24,028 bases of DNA from Firmicutes bacterium UBA5766 (GCA_002418775.1 DIEU01000069.1:1-24028), one strand, 5' to 3'. Positions 6,958 through 14,114 are shown, counted from the first letter of the stretch. Notes: generated from the letters alone by a model not told the origin. A program made the numbers and translations.

Positions 6958-7983
6958 ATGCAATTCGGAGATCAGAGAAAGGTTGCAATAATTGGGGCGG
7001 GCGCAGTAGGCGCCTGCAGCGCGTATGTCATGATGATCAGCGGGCTGGTAAGTGAACTTGTGCTTGTGGATATCAACAGGGACCGGGCGGAAGGGGAGGC
7101 AATGGACTTAGCTCACAGCGCTTCGTTCATCAAGCCGATTAAGATTTATGTCGGAGAATATGAGGATTGCCGGGATGCGGATATAATTGTATACAGCGCC
7201 GGCCTTTCGCAGAAACCTGGTGAAACAAGGCTCGATTTGGTTTCCAGCAATCTTGGGATATTAAAAGAGGTATTGCCGAAAATCATCGATCAGGAACAGG
7301 ACTCCATATTATTAATGGTCACCAACCCTGTTGATATTCTGACCTATGCGGCTATTAAGCTGATGGGATTATCTCCGAAGAGGGTCATCGGTTCGGGAAC
7401 TGTGCTGGACAGCTCCCGTTTTCGCTATCTGATCAGCGAGCATTGCAAGGTTGAAGCACGAAACATACACGCCTATGTTATAGGCGAGCACGGTGATACG
7501 GAAGTGCCCGTCTGGAGCCTGGCCAATATTGCAGGTTTTTCTGTCGAAGATTTCTGCAGCCGCTGCGGTCATCCTCATATGGATATTGATCTTATTACCA
7601 GTAAAGTGCGTCGTGCTGCGTACGAGGTAATTGCACGCAAAGGGGCAACCTTTTATGCGGTTGGACTGGCTATTCGGCGCATCTGCCAGAGTATCTTAAG
7701 AGATGAAAACACAATTTTAACTGTTTCCGGCCTGCTGGAAGGTCAGTACGGGATAAAAGATGTTTGTTTAAGTCTGCCTTCGGTTATTAACAGAAGCGGA
7801 AGAGAGCGTGTTTTTGATCTGCCCTTAGTGAAGAATGAAGAGGAAGCTCTGCATCATTCCGCTGAAACCATTAAATCAATTCAGCAGCAGGTTGATTTAA
7901 GTCCGCTGGAGGTTCCGGTAGAATCTCTTTCCCGGAAGCTGCCTCAGAATGTTGAATTTCCTCAATTTCCCGGATATCATTGA
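6958..7983 (+). CDS. L-lactate dehydrogenase-like NAD-dependent 2-hydroxyacid dehydrogenase (LDH/MDH family)
   Basis: This 341-aa cytoplasmic dehydrogenase interconverts a 2-oxoacid and an L-2-hydroxyacid with NAD(H). It has the Rossmann motif VAIIGAGAVGA at residues 9-19, substrate loop SQKPGETRLDL, TNPVDI, GSGTVLDSSRFR, and the catalytic HAYVIGEHGDTEVPVWS with the active His. The Gln before KPGETR is the residue typical of lactate rather than malate enzymes, which usually have Arg. The protein has about 20-25 extra C-terminal residues compared with ordinary LDHs. I chose ATG 6958, preceded by AGGGAGG at 8 bases, over the in-frame ATG 6907, which has no ribosome site. It follows the dehydratase-like pair by 133 bases, so a linked role in 2-hydroxyacid metabolism is plausible but unproven. 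Confidence 0.85.
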   Translation: MQFGDQRKVAIIGAGAVGACSAYVMMISGLVSELVLVDINRDRAEGEAMDLAHSASFIKPIKIYVGEYEDCRDADIIVYSAGLSQKPGETRLDLVSSNLGILKEVLPKIIDQEQDSILLMVTNPVDILTYAAIKLMGLSPKRVIGSGTVLDSSRFRYLISEHCKVEARNIHAYVIGEHGDTEVPVWSLANIAGFSVEDFCSRCGHPHMDIDLITSKVRRAAYEVIARKGATFYAVGLAIRRICQSILRDENTILTVSGLLEGQYGIKDVCLSLPSVINRSGRERVFDLPLVKNEEEALHHSAETIKSIQQQVDLSPLEVPVESLSRKLPQNVEFPQFPGYH

Positions 7984-8054
7984 TTTTTTAAATTGTCATG
8001 ATTTTTAATATTTGATGCCTGTCGTACAAGATCCTCTTAACAGTTCTTTTAACC

Positions 8055-8083
8055 TTGCTAAAAGGTGTGTTTTTATATATAAT
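8055..8083 (+). promoter_or_regulatory. Sigma-A promoter of tRNA-Arg(CCG)
   Basis: TTGCTA (8055-8060), a 17-base spacer and a consensus TATAAT (8078-8083), 24 bases before the tRNA. Confidence 0.85.
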
Positions 8084-8107
8084 TATTTCTGTCATTAAAA
8101 ATATATT

Positions 8108-8182
<75 letters not shown>

Positions 8183-8192
8183 GATTACTTAC

Positions 8193-8216
8193 AAGCCCTG
8201 CTCAGGGCTTTTGTGC
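8193..8216 (+). terminator. Terminator of tRNA-Arg(CCG)
   Basis: AAGCCCT (8193-8199) pairs with AGGGCTT (8204-8210) around a 4-base loop, followed by TTGTGCTTTC, ten bases after the tRNA. Confidence 0.75.
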
Positions 8217-8443
8217 TTTCTAAGGAGTTTGGCTTTTTAGTTAGGATCCGGGTGATTATAAGATATCTCTCCGTTATCTATAAATGATAACGAAAGGTTT
8301 TTTTATGTTTAAAAGTAAATCATCAAGTATTAACAAGCGGATTCTCAGAACCTGGGAATAAGAAACAAAGCAGTATTTTCAAAGGACGCAGGAGGATTTT
8401 GCTTTTCTAAATCGAAAGCTTCTTTATTGATTAATAATAAGTA
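8217..8443. other. Gene-free stretch before the IS remnant
   Basis: It contains a 7-bp inverted repeat CGTTATC/GATAACG (8272-8292). This is followed by an 18-codon frame at 8305-8361 (MFKSKSSSINKRILRTWE) behind a GAAAGG site. That frame could be the stump of a histidine kinase start, since a kinase C-terminus lies beyond the IS, but this is only a guess. Confidence 0.35.
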
Positions 8444-9665
8444 CTACAGCGTAACTTAAAAAAGGGCGGATAAACCAAACTGCCTGCGCTACAATAGCCC
8501 AAGGGGTTCGGCAGCAAGTGGCAGAAAGGGTGCTTAACTTGATGCTGCATAAACCGGACTGGAGTCCAGACCTTTTGGCCATAATCGGTGTGAATGCCGA
8601 GACGGTAGAACAACTTGGCTCTGCATTGGATGAATACCTGGCATATTTTCAGGAATGTTATCAGCGCAGTGAACAGCGTCAACACGGTGAAACCTTTGTC
8701 AAAGATTTGCTGAGCGATTTGGACCGCAAGTCCATCGAGCCCATTGCCTTGCGCTACCAGGGGGAAGAGGCGGTACGCCCGATGCAGTTCTTCCTCCAGC
8801 GTTCCCCCTGGGACGAACCAAAGATGCTGCGCCTGTATCAACAACGACTGGCTTCCGTGGTCAACAACCCGAACGGGATGATTACCGTAGACGGGTCGGA
8901 CTTTCCCAAAAAGGGTAGCCATTCGGTGGGGGCCGGTCGCCAGCATTGCGGCATCCTGGGCAAAACAGATAACTGCCAGGCCGGCGTGTTCATCGGGTAC
9001 TCGGGCGCCCAAGGATATGGGCTACTGGATCGGCGGCTCTACTTGCCCCATAAGTAGTTTACTGAAGAGTACCAGGATCAACGCGCCAGTTGTGGCATTC
9101 CCGAAGAGGTTACTTTCGCCACCAAAAACCGGCTGGCGGCTCAAATGATTAATCAGGCGCTGGCAAAGTGAAATGCTGTCGGGTAATCGAATACCGGGAC
9201 GGACAACCCGGCGACGAACTCTGGCTCTATATTCGGGAGTACGAAAACGGACAGATCAAGTACTCGCTAAGCAACGCTCCGGGTGATCTCCCCAGGGAAG
9301 AGCTCGACCGGGCTGCCACCCAGCGCTGGCCCACTGAGCAGTGCTTTGAGGAATGCAAAAGCTGCCTCGGGATGGATCATTACGAAGCGCGTTCGTGGAA
9401 CGCCTGGCGCCGGCACATGCTTTTTGTCTTTATCGCCCATCTTTTTACTCTGGAGATCCGGATGCGCTTTAAAAAAATTGACTATGCCGCAGGCCTATCA
9501 CTTAATCGGGGCGGCTTTTACCCAAGATCCTGTGCGGATCCGGAAGACCCTGGCAGAGTTAAGCTGCTATTTAAGACGTAACTATGTCGCCTACCAGTCT
9601 CACCGGAAAAAGAAATTCTTGGAAACCGGATAGTTATCAAGGCGCAAAACGAACTTACGCTGTAG
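8444..9665 (+). mobile_element. IS701-family insertion sequence, defective
   Basis: The ends are 14-bp near-perfect inverted repeats: CTACAGCGTAACTT at 8444-8457 and AACTTACGCTGTAG at 9652-9665 (one mismatch). They enclose a broken DDE transposase gene of the IS701 type. No target duplication is visible at the ends (AGTA versus CGCT), which suggests flanking loss after insertion. Beyond the right end a histidine kinase fragment begins at once. Confidence 0.75.
8518..9633 (+). pseudogene. IS701-type transposase, at least three lesions
   Basis: The N-terminal part (8518-9054) carries hallmarks of IS701 DDE transposases: DRKSIEPIAL, DGSDFPKKGSHSVGAGRQ (with the first catalytic Asp) and GKTDNCQAGVF. 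A TAG at 9055-9057 replaces the Trp codon expected after LYLPHK, and the frame then continues to a TGA at 9169-9171. There the central section of the enzyme is missing. The C-terminal part resumes in another frame with LWLYIREYENG, LSNAPGD, RWPTEQCFEECK (with the catalytic Glu) and GMDHYEARSW. A second frame change occurs at the A-run near 9471-9477, after which MPQAYHLIGAAF leads to the end. The gene cannot make an active transposase. Confidence 0.85.
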
Positions 9666-9909
9666 CGCTAAAATCAAAGTGGAAATTACTATTTCAGATG
9701 ATGGCCCCGGCTTCGAAGCAAAAGATCTTCCTTATATATTTGAAAGATTCTACAAAGGTGAAAAAGGTAATTTGGGACTTGGATTGTCCATCAGTAAAAG
9801 TGTTATTGAAAAGCACCTTGGAAAAATATTTGCTGAAAACTCTATATCAGGCGCCATATTTACAATTGAGCTGCCGATAATCCAGCCCAATACCCACCTT
9901 GACACTTAA
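9666..9909 (+). pseudogene. Histidine kinase C-terminal ATPase fragment
   Basis: The frame starts at the right end of the IS and encodes only the end of a sensor kinase ATP-binding domain. Visible parts are the G1 box SDDGPGF, the F box YIFERFYKG, the G2 box GNLGLGLSISK, and the terminal beta strand AIFTIELPI. The N box, phosphoacceptor His domain and sensor region are missing. The spacing between the boxes is normal, so the lesion is a clean 5' truncation at the IS boundary. It has no start codon with a ribosome site. Confidence 0.8.
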
Positions 9910-9916
9910 CCCGGGC

Positions 9917-10067
9917 AACTATCCTGAAAAATAACTTGCCTTAGGGAGGTCAACTGCCTTCGTGCTCATGTTCGCAAAGCCCAAAATCGCACTTAAGGCA
10001 TTGGCCTCCTCTTTATTGATAAATTTTCATCTTTATTGATAAATTTTCATCCTCCTGCTGGCGCCGC
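9917..10067 (-). repeat. Dispersed repeat copy A (inverted relative to copy B at 16654)
   Basis: Read on the minus strand, this 151-bp element starts GCGGCGCCAGCAGGAGGATG and ends TATTTTTCAGGATAGTT. Long identical blocks are shared with 16654-16781, including AATGCCTTAAGTGCGATTTT and GCGAACATGAGCACG. It can fold into nested helices: GGAGG/CCTCC, then TGCC/GGCA, then GTGC/GCAC. One reading frame of this copy is open over about 37 codons (containing NALSAILGFANMST), but the same frame is closed by stops in copy B. Confidence 0.85.
10011..10050. repeat. 20-bp tandem duplication inside repeat copy A
   Basis: CTTTATTGATAAATTTTCAT occurs twice without a gap (10011-10030 and 10031-10050). Copy B has a single, diverged version, which accounts for most of the length difference. 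Confidence 0.95.
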
Positions 10068-10393
10068 AACATGGATGTCTATCCCATATACTAAGGCTTA
10101 GCAGACACAAACAAAAGACGTGCCACTACAAATGTAATTTTATGGTATACATTAACAACATTCGATTATATTATTTTGCGGTCTGAATATACCCATCCCA
10201 TTTGCAAGCCCCAAATAAACATTCGACAATTTTTCTTAGTAAGAATATAATTAATAAGGGGAGTGCAAAAAAGGAGTTTACAAAGATAGGATTGTATGCT
10301 GCCATAAATTAATCATAAACCATACGTACCTACTACCCTGAAAATACTTTATAACTTTCTATTTTAATATTTATGATGGGAGTTCTATAACAA
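10068..10393. other. AT-rich intergenic stretch
   Basis: About 325 bases with no supported gene. At 10332-10348 a 17-base block, ACTACCCTGAAAATACT, matches the end of the dispersed repeat (minus orientation) with one base missing. It may be the stub of a third copy. Nothing else is recognised. Confidence 0.5.
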
Positions 10394-10696
10394 TTGATTA
10401 GAGCATTACCTTTAAATAATTATTCCATAGTATTAACCCCGCAAAGAGGGGGAGTGTATGCACTTTACACAATAGAGTCTAAGATTTACAAGCTTTTTTA
10501 TATAGGACAAACTAATAACCTGCTAAACGAAATTAGTGGGCATTTGATGGTTTCGGAATCAAATCCATGTATAAGAAATAAGATTCTAAAATATCAATGC
10601 GGTTTTAGCTATAAAGAAATACCAGATCAAAGTGAAAGAAATAGAATAGAATCCATTTTGATACAAAGAAATAACCCCGCGTGCAATATAAACTAA
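10394..10696 (+). CDS. Small GIY-YIG domain protein
   Basis: This 100-aa protein looks like a stand-alone GIY-YIG nuclease-type domain. GGVYALY stands for the GIY half and FYIGQTNNL for the YIG half, followed by a conserved-type His (SGHL), a CIRNKIL helix, RIESILI with the catalytic-type Glu, and a terminal PACNIN. The Arg usually found after YIG (as in YIGxTxxLxxR) is not obvious: the sequence reads YIGQTNNLLNEI, so catalytic ability is uncertain. Translation probably starts at TTG 10394, eleven bases after GGGAG. There is no DNA-binding extension, so the partner or target is unknown. It sits alone in a region of decayed genes. GIY-YIG domains occur in repair, homing and restriction enzymes. 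Confidence 0.65.
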   Translation: MIRALPLNNYSIVLTPQRGGVYALYTIESKIYKLFYIGQTNNLLNEISGHLMVSESNPCIRNKILKYQCGFSYKEIPDQSERNRIESILIQRNNPACNIN

Positions 10697-10758
10697 CCTG
10701 TAATCAATAATTACGTTTTATATTTGCAATACCGGCAAACCCCTGAGATAATCTGTCT

Positions 10759-10787
10759 TTGACTACACCTGCTATTTCTGCTATACT
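10759..10787 (+). promoter_or_regulatory. Sigma-A promoter for a candidate small RNA
   Basis: TTGACT (10759-10764), an exact 17-base spacer and TATACT (10782-10787). The predicted start lies at about 10793, which coincides with the first base of a three-way-junction structure. No coding frame follows. Confidence 0.75.
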
Positions 10788-10792
10788 TATAA

Positions 10793-10865
10793 TGCAGGTG
10801 ACAGGGCTAGATCCTGTCAAACTGGCCTCCCTCGGGAGGTCGGGCCTGCACTATTAATTTTTACC
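10793..10865 (+). ncRNA. Candidate structured small RNA (three-way junction)
   Basis: The 5' end at the predicted transcription start pairs TGCAGG (10793-10798) with CCTGCA (10845-10850). Inside, TGACAGG/CCTGTCA (10799-10805, 10813-10819) closes a 7-base loop, and GGCCTCC/GGAGGTC (10824-10830, 10835-10841) closes a CTCG tetraloop. CTATTAATTTTTACC follows, a possible weak termination site. A further hairpin (TCCTGC-TTTT-GCGGGA, 10873-10888) lies downstream. I do not recognise it as a known RNA family: it lacks T-arm features of a tRNA and the conserved cores of riboswitches I know. It is a prediction from promoter and fold only. Confidence 0.5.
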
Positions 10866-10910
10866 ACTATTATCCTGCTTTTGCGGGACAAATTAGCTTT
10901 AGAACTGGAA

Positions 10911-10938
10911 ACTCCTAAACAAAATTAAGTTTAGGAGT
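10911..10938. repeat. Perfect 10-bp inverted repeat
   Basis: ACTCCTAAAC (10911-10920) and GTTTAGGAGT (10929-10938) with an 8-base centre. No U-run follows on either strand, so its role (operator or weak terminator after the minus-strand kinase fragment) is open. Confidence 0.6.
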
Positions 10939-10982
10939 GTATAATATTGCCAATTTTCTTAAGTAAAACGCCGCCTATCGCA

Positions 10983-11249
10983 TCACAGCCAAACACAATT
11001 TAAGGCGCCCTGTAATATTTTATCTTTCTCCGGAACATTAAAGGTTACTAAAAATGTTGTTCCCAATGGTATGCCCATTTTATCTAAATGCTCCGGCGGA
11101 ATTCCCTTTCCCTGGTCGCATACAGCCATAACCACGTCTTCTTTGTCGATGAATGTTTTTACAGTAAGATATCTCGCTGGATCCATAGCTTCAAGACCAT
11201 TGCGGGCCAGGTTCAGAATAAGCTGTTTAATATCATTTTTTTCTAACAA
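10983..11249 (-). pseudogene. Histidine kinase ATPase fragment (NtrB/KinA type) with internal deletion
   Basis: Only part of a sensor kinase catalytic domain remains. The N box is QLILNLARNGLEAM and the G1 box CDQGKGIPPEHLDKMG. The text then jumps straight to GTTFLVTFNVPE, the last beta strand, so the F and G2 boxes (the ATP lid, about 40 residues) are missing. The His-containing dimer domain is missing upstream as well; the frame opens at a TTG without a ribosome site. It differs in type from the fragment at 9666-9909, so the two are not pieces of one gene. Confidence 0.75.
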
Positions 11250-11295
11250 CAGGTAAAAATACTTAAAAAAGTAATTTATTTTACCTGTGATTTTG

Positions 11296-11346
11296 GTAAC
11301 ATTGGTTACAGATTTTTTGTTACTGATATATTAAAATAATTATAAT
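11296..11346 (+). promoter_or_regulatory. Promoter and possible operator of the 58-aa gene
   Basis: TTGTTA (11317-11322), an 18-base spacer and a consensus TATAAT (11341-11346). Just upstream, GTAAC-attg-GTTAC (11296-11309) is an inverted repeat that could bind a dimeric regulator. Confidence 0.6.
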
Positions 11347-11377
11347 CACATATAAATTGAAAGGTTGTGATCACCCT

Positions 11378-11554
11378 ATGAAAACTACGCCGGAAATTAA
11401 CATTGCAGTCAAAAATGCTGCTAAGGATGGGAAACTCAGCTGCACTTTAGCTAGGAAATTAGCTGACGAATTGCATGTGCCACCAAAAGTTATTGGAGAT
11501 ACTTGCAATGAATTGAAGATAAAAATATTTGCCTGCGAACTCGGATGTTTTTAG
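11378..11554 (+). CDS. Small HTH-like protein with C-terminal CxLGCF motif (58 aa)
   Basis: The protein has a helix-turn-helix-like centre, LARKLADELHVPPKVIGDTC, followed by NELKIKIFACELGCF. Small proteins or domains of the form (A)KLADELGVSP..VG...ELGIKI..CQLGCF occur in anaerobic Firmicutes and deltaproteobacteria, in my recollection sometimes next to molybdenum or redox genes, but I cannot name the family firmly. Three Cys (in SCTL, DTCN, and the FACELGC pair) could bind a metal or sense redox state. I chose ATG 11378 over the in-frame TTG 11357. The ribosome site (GAAAGG) is about 13 bases away and weak, but a good promoter and an inverted repeat lie upstream. The gene stands alone between two pseudogenes and appears intact. 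Confidence 0.6.
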   Translation: MKTTPEINIAVKNAAKDGKLSCTLARKLADELHVPPKVIGDTCNELKIKIFACELGCF

Positions 11555-11829
11555 AAATAATGGCCTGAATTTATAATAACTTCAGCGCCAGTGTCATTGC
11601 AAATCAAGTTCCATTGAATTGTGGTTTACTTTGACAACACCAAACATGCTTTTGTAATGGGAAGTACTGGCTTTCTATGCTAATTTACTCAAGGGTTTTT
11701 AAAAAATACTGAAGAATATCTAGCTAATGCTGGAACTGGGAGGTTTCAACCAAAAACCGCTACAGTACTGCGCATTCAGTTATTCTGTTAACTAAAAGCA
11801 ATCCTAAAAGTGATTTTAATTATAATAAA
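11555..11829. other. Gene-free stretch, possibly a decayed ORF
   Basis: About 275 bases. A plus-strand frame reads VVYFDNTKHAFVMGSTGFLC, then a stop, then FLKNTEEYLANAGTGRFQPK, then another stop. It has a protein-like composition but no family that I can name. No ribosome site or RNA fold stands out. Confidence 0.3.
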
Positions 11830-11864
11830 AAATAAAAACTGTCAGCTTTAAACAACTGACAGTT
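11830..11864 (-). terminator. Terminator after the P-type ATPase remnant
   Basis: On the minus strand AACTGTCAG and CTGACAGTT (9-bp perfect stem, 10-base loop) are followed by TTTTATTTTTTATTA, 16 bases after the stop codon. Confidence 0.8.
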
Positions 11865-11879
11865 AATAATCCCTTGATA

Positions 11880-12975
11880 TCATGGGTTTATTGACTTGTG
11901 TTTATAGATAAGCAGCCGCATAGCGTTTAAGATCACCAATAAAACACTGGCTTCATGTACCAGCATCCCCGAAGCCAAAAATACATATTTGCCCAATACA
12001 CCCGCAATCAGCAGCAACACCACCGCTATGGCAAAAGCAATGTTTTGCTTGATATTTGCCACCGCAGCCCTGCTGAGGCCGATAGCGTAGGGAACCATAG
12101 CTAGTCTGTCCGCCATTAATATCACATTGGCAACTTCAACGGTTACATCGGCGCCGGCCGCACTTATCGCCACACCTGTATCGGCAGTGGCTAGGGCCGG
12201 GGCGTCATTTATACCGTCGCCTACCATCGCAACTACATTGCCCTGCTGTATATATTTGTTTATTACTTCCACTTTCTGTTCCGGCAAAAGGCCGGCGCTG
12301 TATTCATCCAAGCCCAGTTCACTGGCAATTGCCGAAGCGGTGCGGGGATTATCACCGGTAAGCATAATTAACTTGATGCCTATTTTTTTTAGCCTGCCGA
12401 TTATCTCGGCCGCATCTGACCTTAACTGGTCGGCTATGGACACTACACCGGTAACCTGGCCGCCCTTTGCGATGATAATCGCAGTACAGCCCGCTGTCTC
12501 CTGCTGCTGCAGGTAATTTTCCACTTCCACAGGTATGGTAATGCCTGCTTCTGTTATTAAAGCACGGTTTCCCACCAAAATATTTACACCGGATACATGG
12601 CCCGAGGTTCCCTTACCAGGGTACACTTGGAAATCATCCACTGGTTCAAACTGGTCGTCCGCTTCACTGACAATCGCCCTGGCCAGGTGATGTTCAGAAT
12701 ATACTTCCACACTGGCCGCGCTGGTCAATACCTGGCTGTTGGTACCCACAAATGCTTTAACCTCTTCTGGTGAATAAAAAGATGATAACCGATAGCAGAA
12801 TTATGCCAGGGGTGTAATATCTGGCAAACTTAGCCAGATATCGCTCGGTTGGAGCTTTGCTTTCCTGGGCTTCCTCGACTAAGGTTAATATCCTGGCAAA
12901 GGTGGTGTCTTCGCCGGCTTTTTCAGTTTCAACCTCCATGTAGCCCACTTCATTGATGGTACCACTGTAGACTGT
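11880..12975 (-). pseudogene. P1B-type metal-transporting ATPase, gutted (ZntA/CadA-like)
   Basis: Two pieces of one heavy-metal ATPase remain. The upstream piece (about 12757-12975) starts inside the actuator domain (VYSGTINEVGYMEVETEKAG), continues SKAPTERYLAKFARYYTPGI and stops in the following membrane helix. At about 12770 it joins, in a different frame, SPEEVKAFVGTNS of the nucleotide-binding domain. The lost section would hold the CPC ion site and the phosphorylated DKTGT. The rest is well preserved: YSEHHLARAIV, GKGTSGHV, MLTGDNPRTA and MVGDGINDAPALATADTGVA, then two C-terminal membrane helices. All N-terminal membrane helices and metal-binding domains are missing too. It cannot transport. 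Metal specificity (Zn/Cd or similar) is inferred from the general type only. Confidence 0.88.
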
Positions 12976-12984
12976 AGGGCCTGT

Positions 12985-13287
12985 ACGGTTCTGTGAGGGA
13001 TGTGCGCCAATTGGGCCATGGAGCAAATATTGTGACACTTCCAGAGGAAACGGGGAGAAACAGGGAACACAAAGCGTCTCCTAAAGTCCGAGAGGCTCAC
13101 ATCTACTCGACCTAGTTACAAGCTAACAGACAAGAGATAATAATAGCCTATCTATTTGCTGTATAGTTATTAAGGAACCGCTGCTGCTAATTGTTATTTA
13201 GCAATCCGGTTATACGAAGTCAAATGTTAAATATATTGTATGTTTCGCAAGTGAAAGGGTGACGTTATCAAGATTGGAAAATAAGTA
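12985..13287. other. Gene-free stretch
   Basis: About 300 bases between the ATPase remnant and the peroxiredoxin terminator. Frames near 12985-13100 are open on the minus strand but show no recognisable domain and no ribosome site. I see nothing else. Confidence 0.4.
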
Positions 13288-13322
13288 ATGGGATAACCTC
13301 AAAAACTAATCGGCTATCCCAT
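13288..13322 (-). terminator. Possible terminator of the peroxiredoxin gene
   Basis: ATGGGATA (13288-13295) and TATCCCAT (13315-13322) are perfect inverted repeats with further CC/GG pairing inside. On the minus strand TACTTATTTT follows. It lies 76 bases after the gene's stop. Confidence 0.5.
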
Positions 13323-13397
13323 CTGTTTTCTCATGACTTGATGAAGTATTCAATATTATCATGATTTTATCTGTTTAGAACATGAATAATCATGATA

Positions 13398-14114
13398 CTA
13401 ATCATTAAATGCTTGATCCACTTTCCATACCTTCCATACATTGCCTACCAGGTCCGGACCGGGTTTTAACGTTTGTTTGCCAGGTTTCCAGCCGGATGGG
13501 GTGGCTTCTGTCCCTTCGGAGTTGCGGACTAACTGAAAGGCTTGTAACTGACGGATTGATTCCTTAACATTTCGACCAACCGGCGGGGTTAAAACCTCAA
13601 AGCCTTGAATATTTCCATCAGGATCGATAATAAACCTGCCCCGTGTCTCTATACCACTATCTTCATCATAAATTCCATAGGCTTTACCTATACTTCCATC
13701 CTGGTCTGAACACATAGCAAACGGAACATTTTTCCCAATCATTTTAGATAGTTCATGGTCATTCCACATTTTATGCACGAACACGCTGTCTACGCTCATG
13801 GATAACACTTCAGCGCCCAGGTTTTGGAATTCGGGGTATTTCACAGCAACTGCTGAGATTTCTGTGGCTCAGACAAAAGTAAAATCTCCAGGATAAAAAC
13901 AAAGCAAAACCCATTTTCCCTTATGCTCTGAAAGGCTAATATTAACAAATTTATCTTGATAAAAAGCTGAAGCTGTAAAATCAGGGGCCTGCTTTCCTAC
14001 TTTAACCATTGGTTTCCTTGCCTCCTTCGCTTCCATTTGGGTACTTGCGTTCGTCTCAATATTCATCTTTTTTATTGATGGCCGCTGACATCCTGGCTTA
14101 AATTCCTCTGGCAT
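13398..14114 (-). CDS. prxU: Selenocysteine-containing peroxiredoxin (TGA decoded as Sec82)
   Basis: Reading through one in-frame TGA (13869-13871) gives a 238-aa AhpC/TSA-family peroxiredoxin. The TGA falls exactly at the peroxidatic Cys of the PxxxTxxC motif: PGDFTFV-U-ATEISAVAVKYP. Domains on both sides are intact (APDFTASAFYQDKF, FYPGDFTF, VLSMSVDSVFVHKMW, the conserved Arg of RGRFIIDPDG, and GWKPGKQTLKPGPDLVG). The usual resolving Cys before the terminal PxxW block is absent (EATPSGW), so thiol recycling must differ from 2-Cys enzymes. A SECIS-like hairpin follows the TGA. The ATG at 14114 has AAAGGAG eight bases upstream. Selenoprotein peroxiredoxins are known in Clostridia (PrxU). The enzyme reduces peroxides; the electron donor is unknown. 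Sec-insertion genes are not in the window. Confidence 0.85.
13844..13871 (-). promoter_or_regulatory. Sec codon and candidate bacterial SECIS hairpin
   Basis: After the TGA (13869-13871), CAGC (13852-13855) and GCTG (13844-13847) close an AGTT loop. The loop lies 18-21 bases after the codon and has G in its second position. Both match the general pattern described for bacterial SECIS elements. An alternative outer stem CACAG/CTGTG is mutually exclusive with part of it. Confidence 0.5.

Noticed and set aside
8384..8420. A further copy of the dispersed repeat, based on GCAGGAGGATTTTG
   Set aside because: Only GCAGGAGGAT is shared with the repeat; the downstream conserved blocks are absent.
9055..9057. 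TAG in the IS transposase as evidence of amber decoding
   Set aside because: The same gene has a deletion and a frameshift, so a decay mutation (Trp TGG to TAG) is the simpler explanation.
10793..10850. A tRNA-Pyl or other tRNA-like molecule, because CTA appears in the 7-base loop
   Set aside because: The loop is GCTAGAT, so CTA is not at anticodon positions 34-36 and U33 is missing. There is no T arm or CCA end.
13398..14114. Two separate genes (13398-13844 and 13869-14114)
   Set aside because: They share a frame, are split only by the TGA at the catalytic Cys, and the downstream part has no ribosome site.
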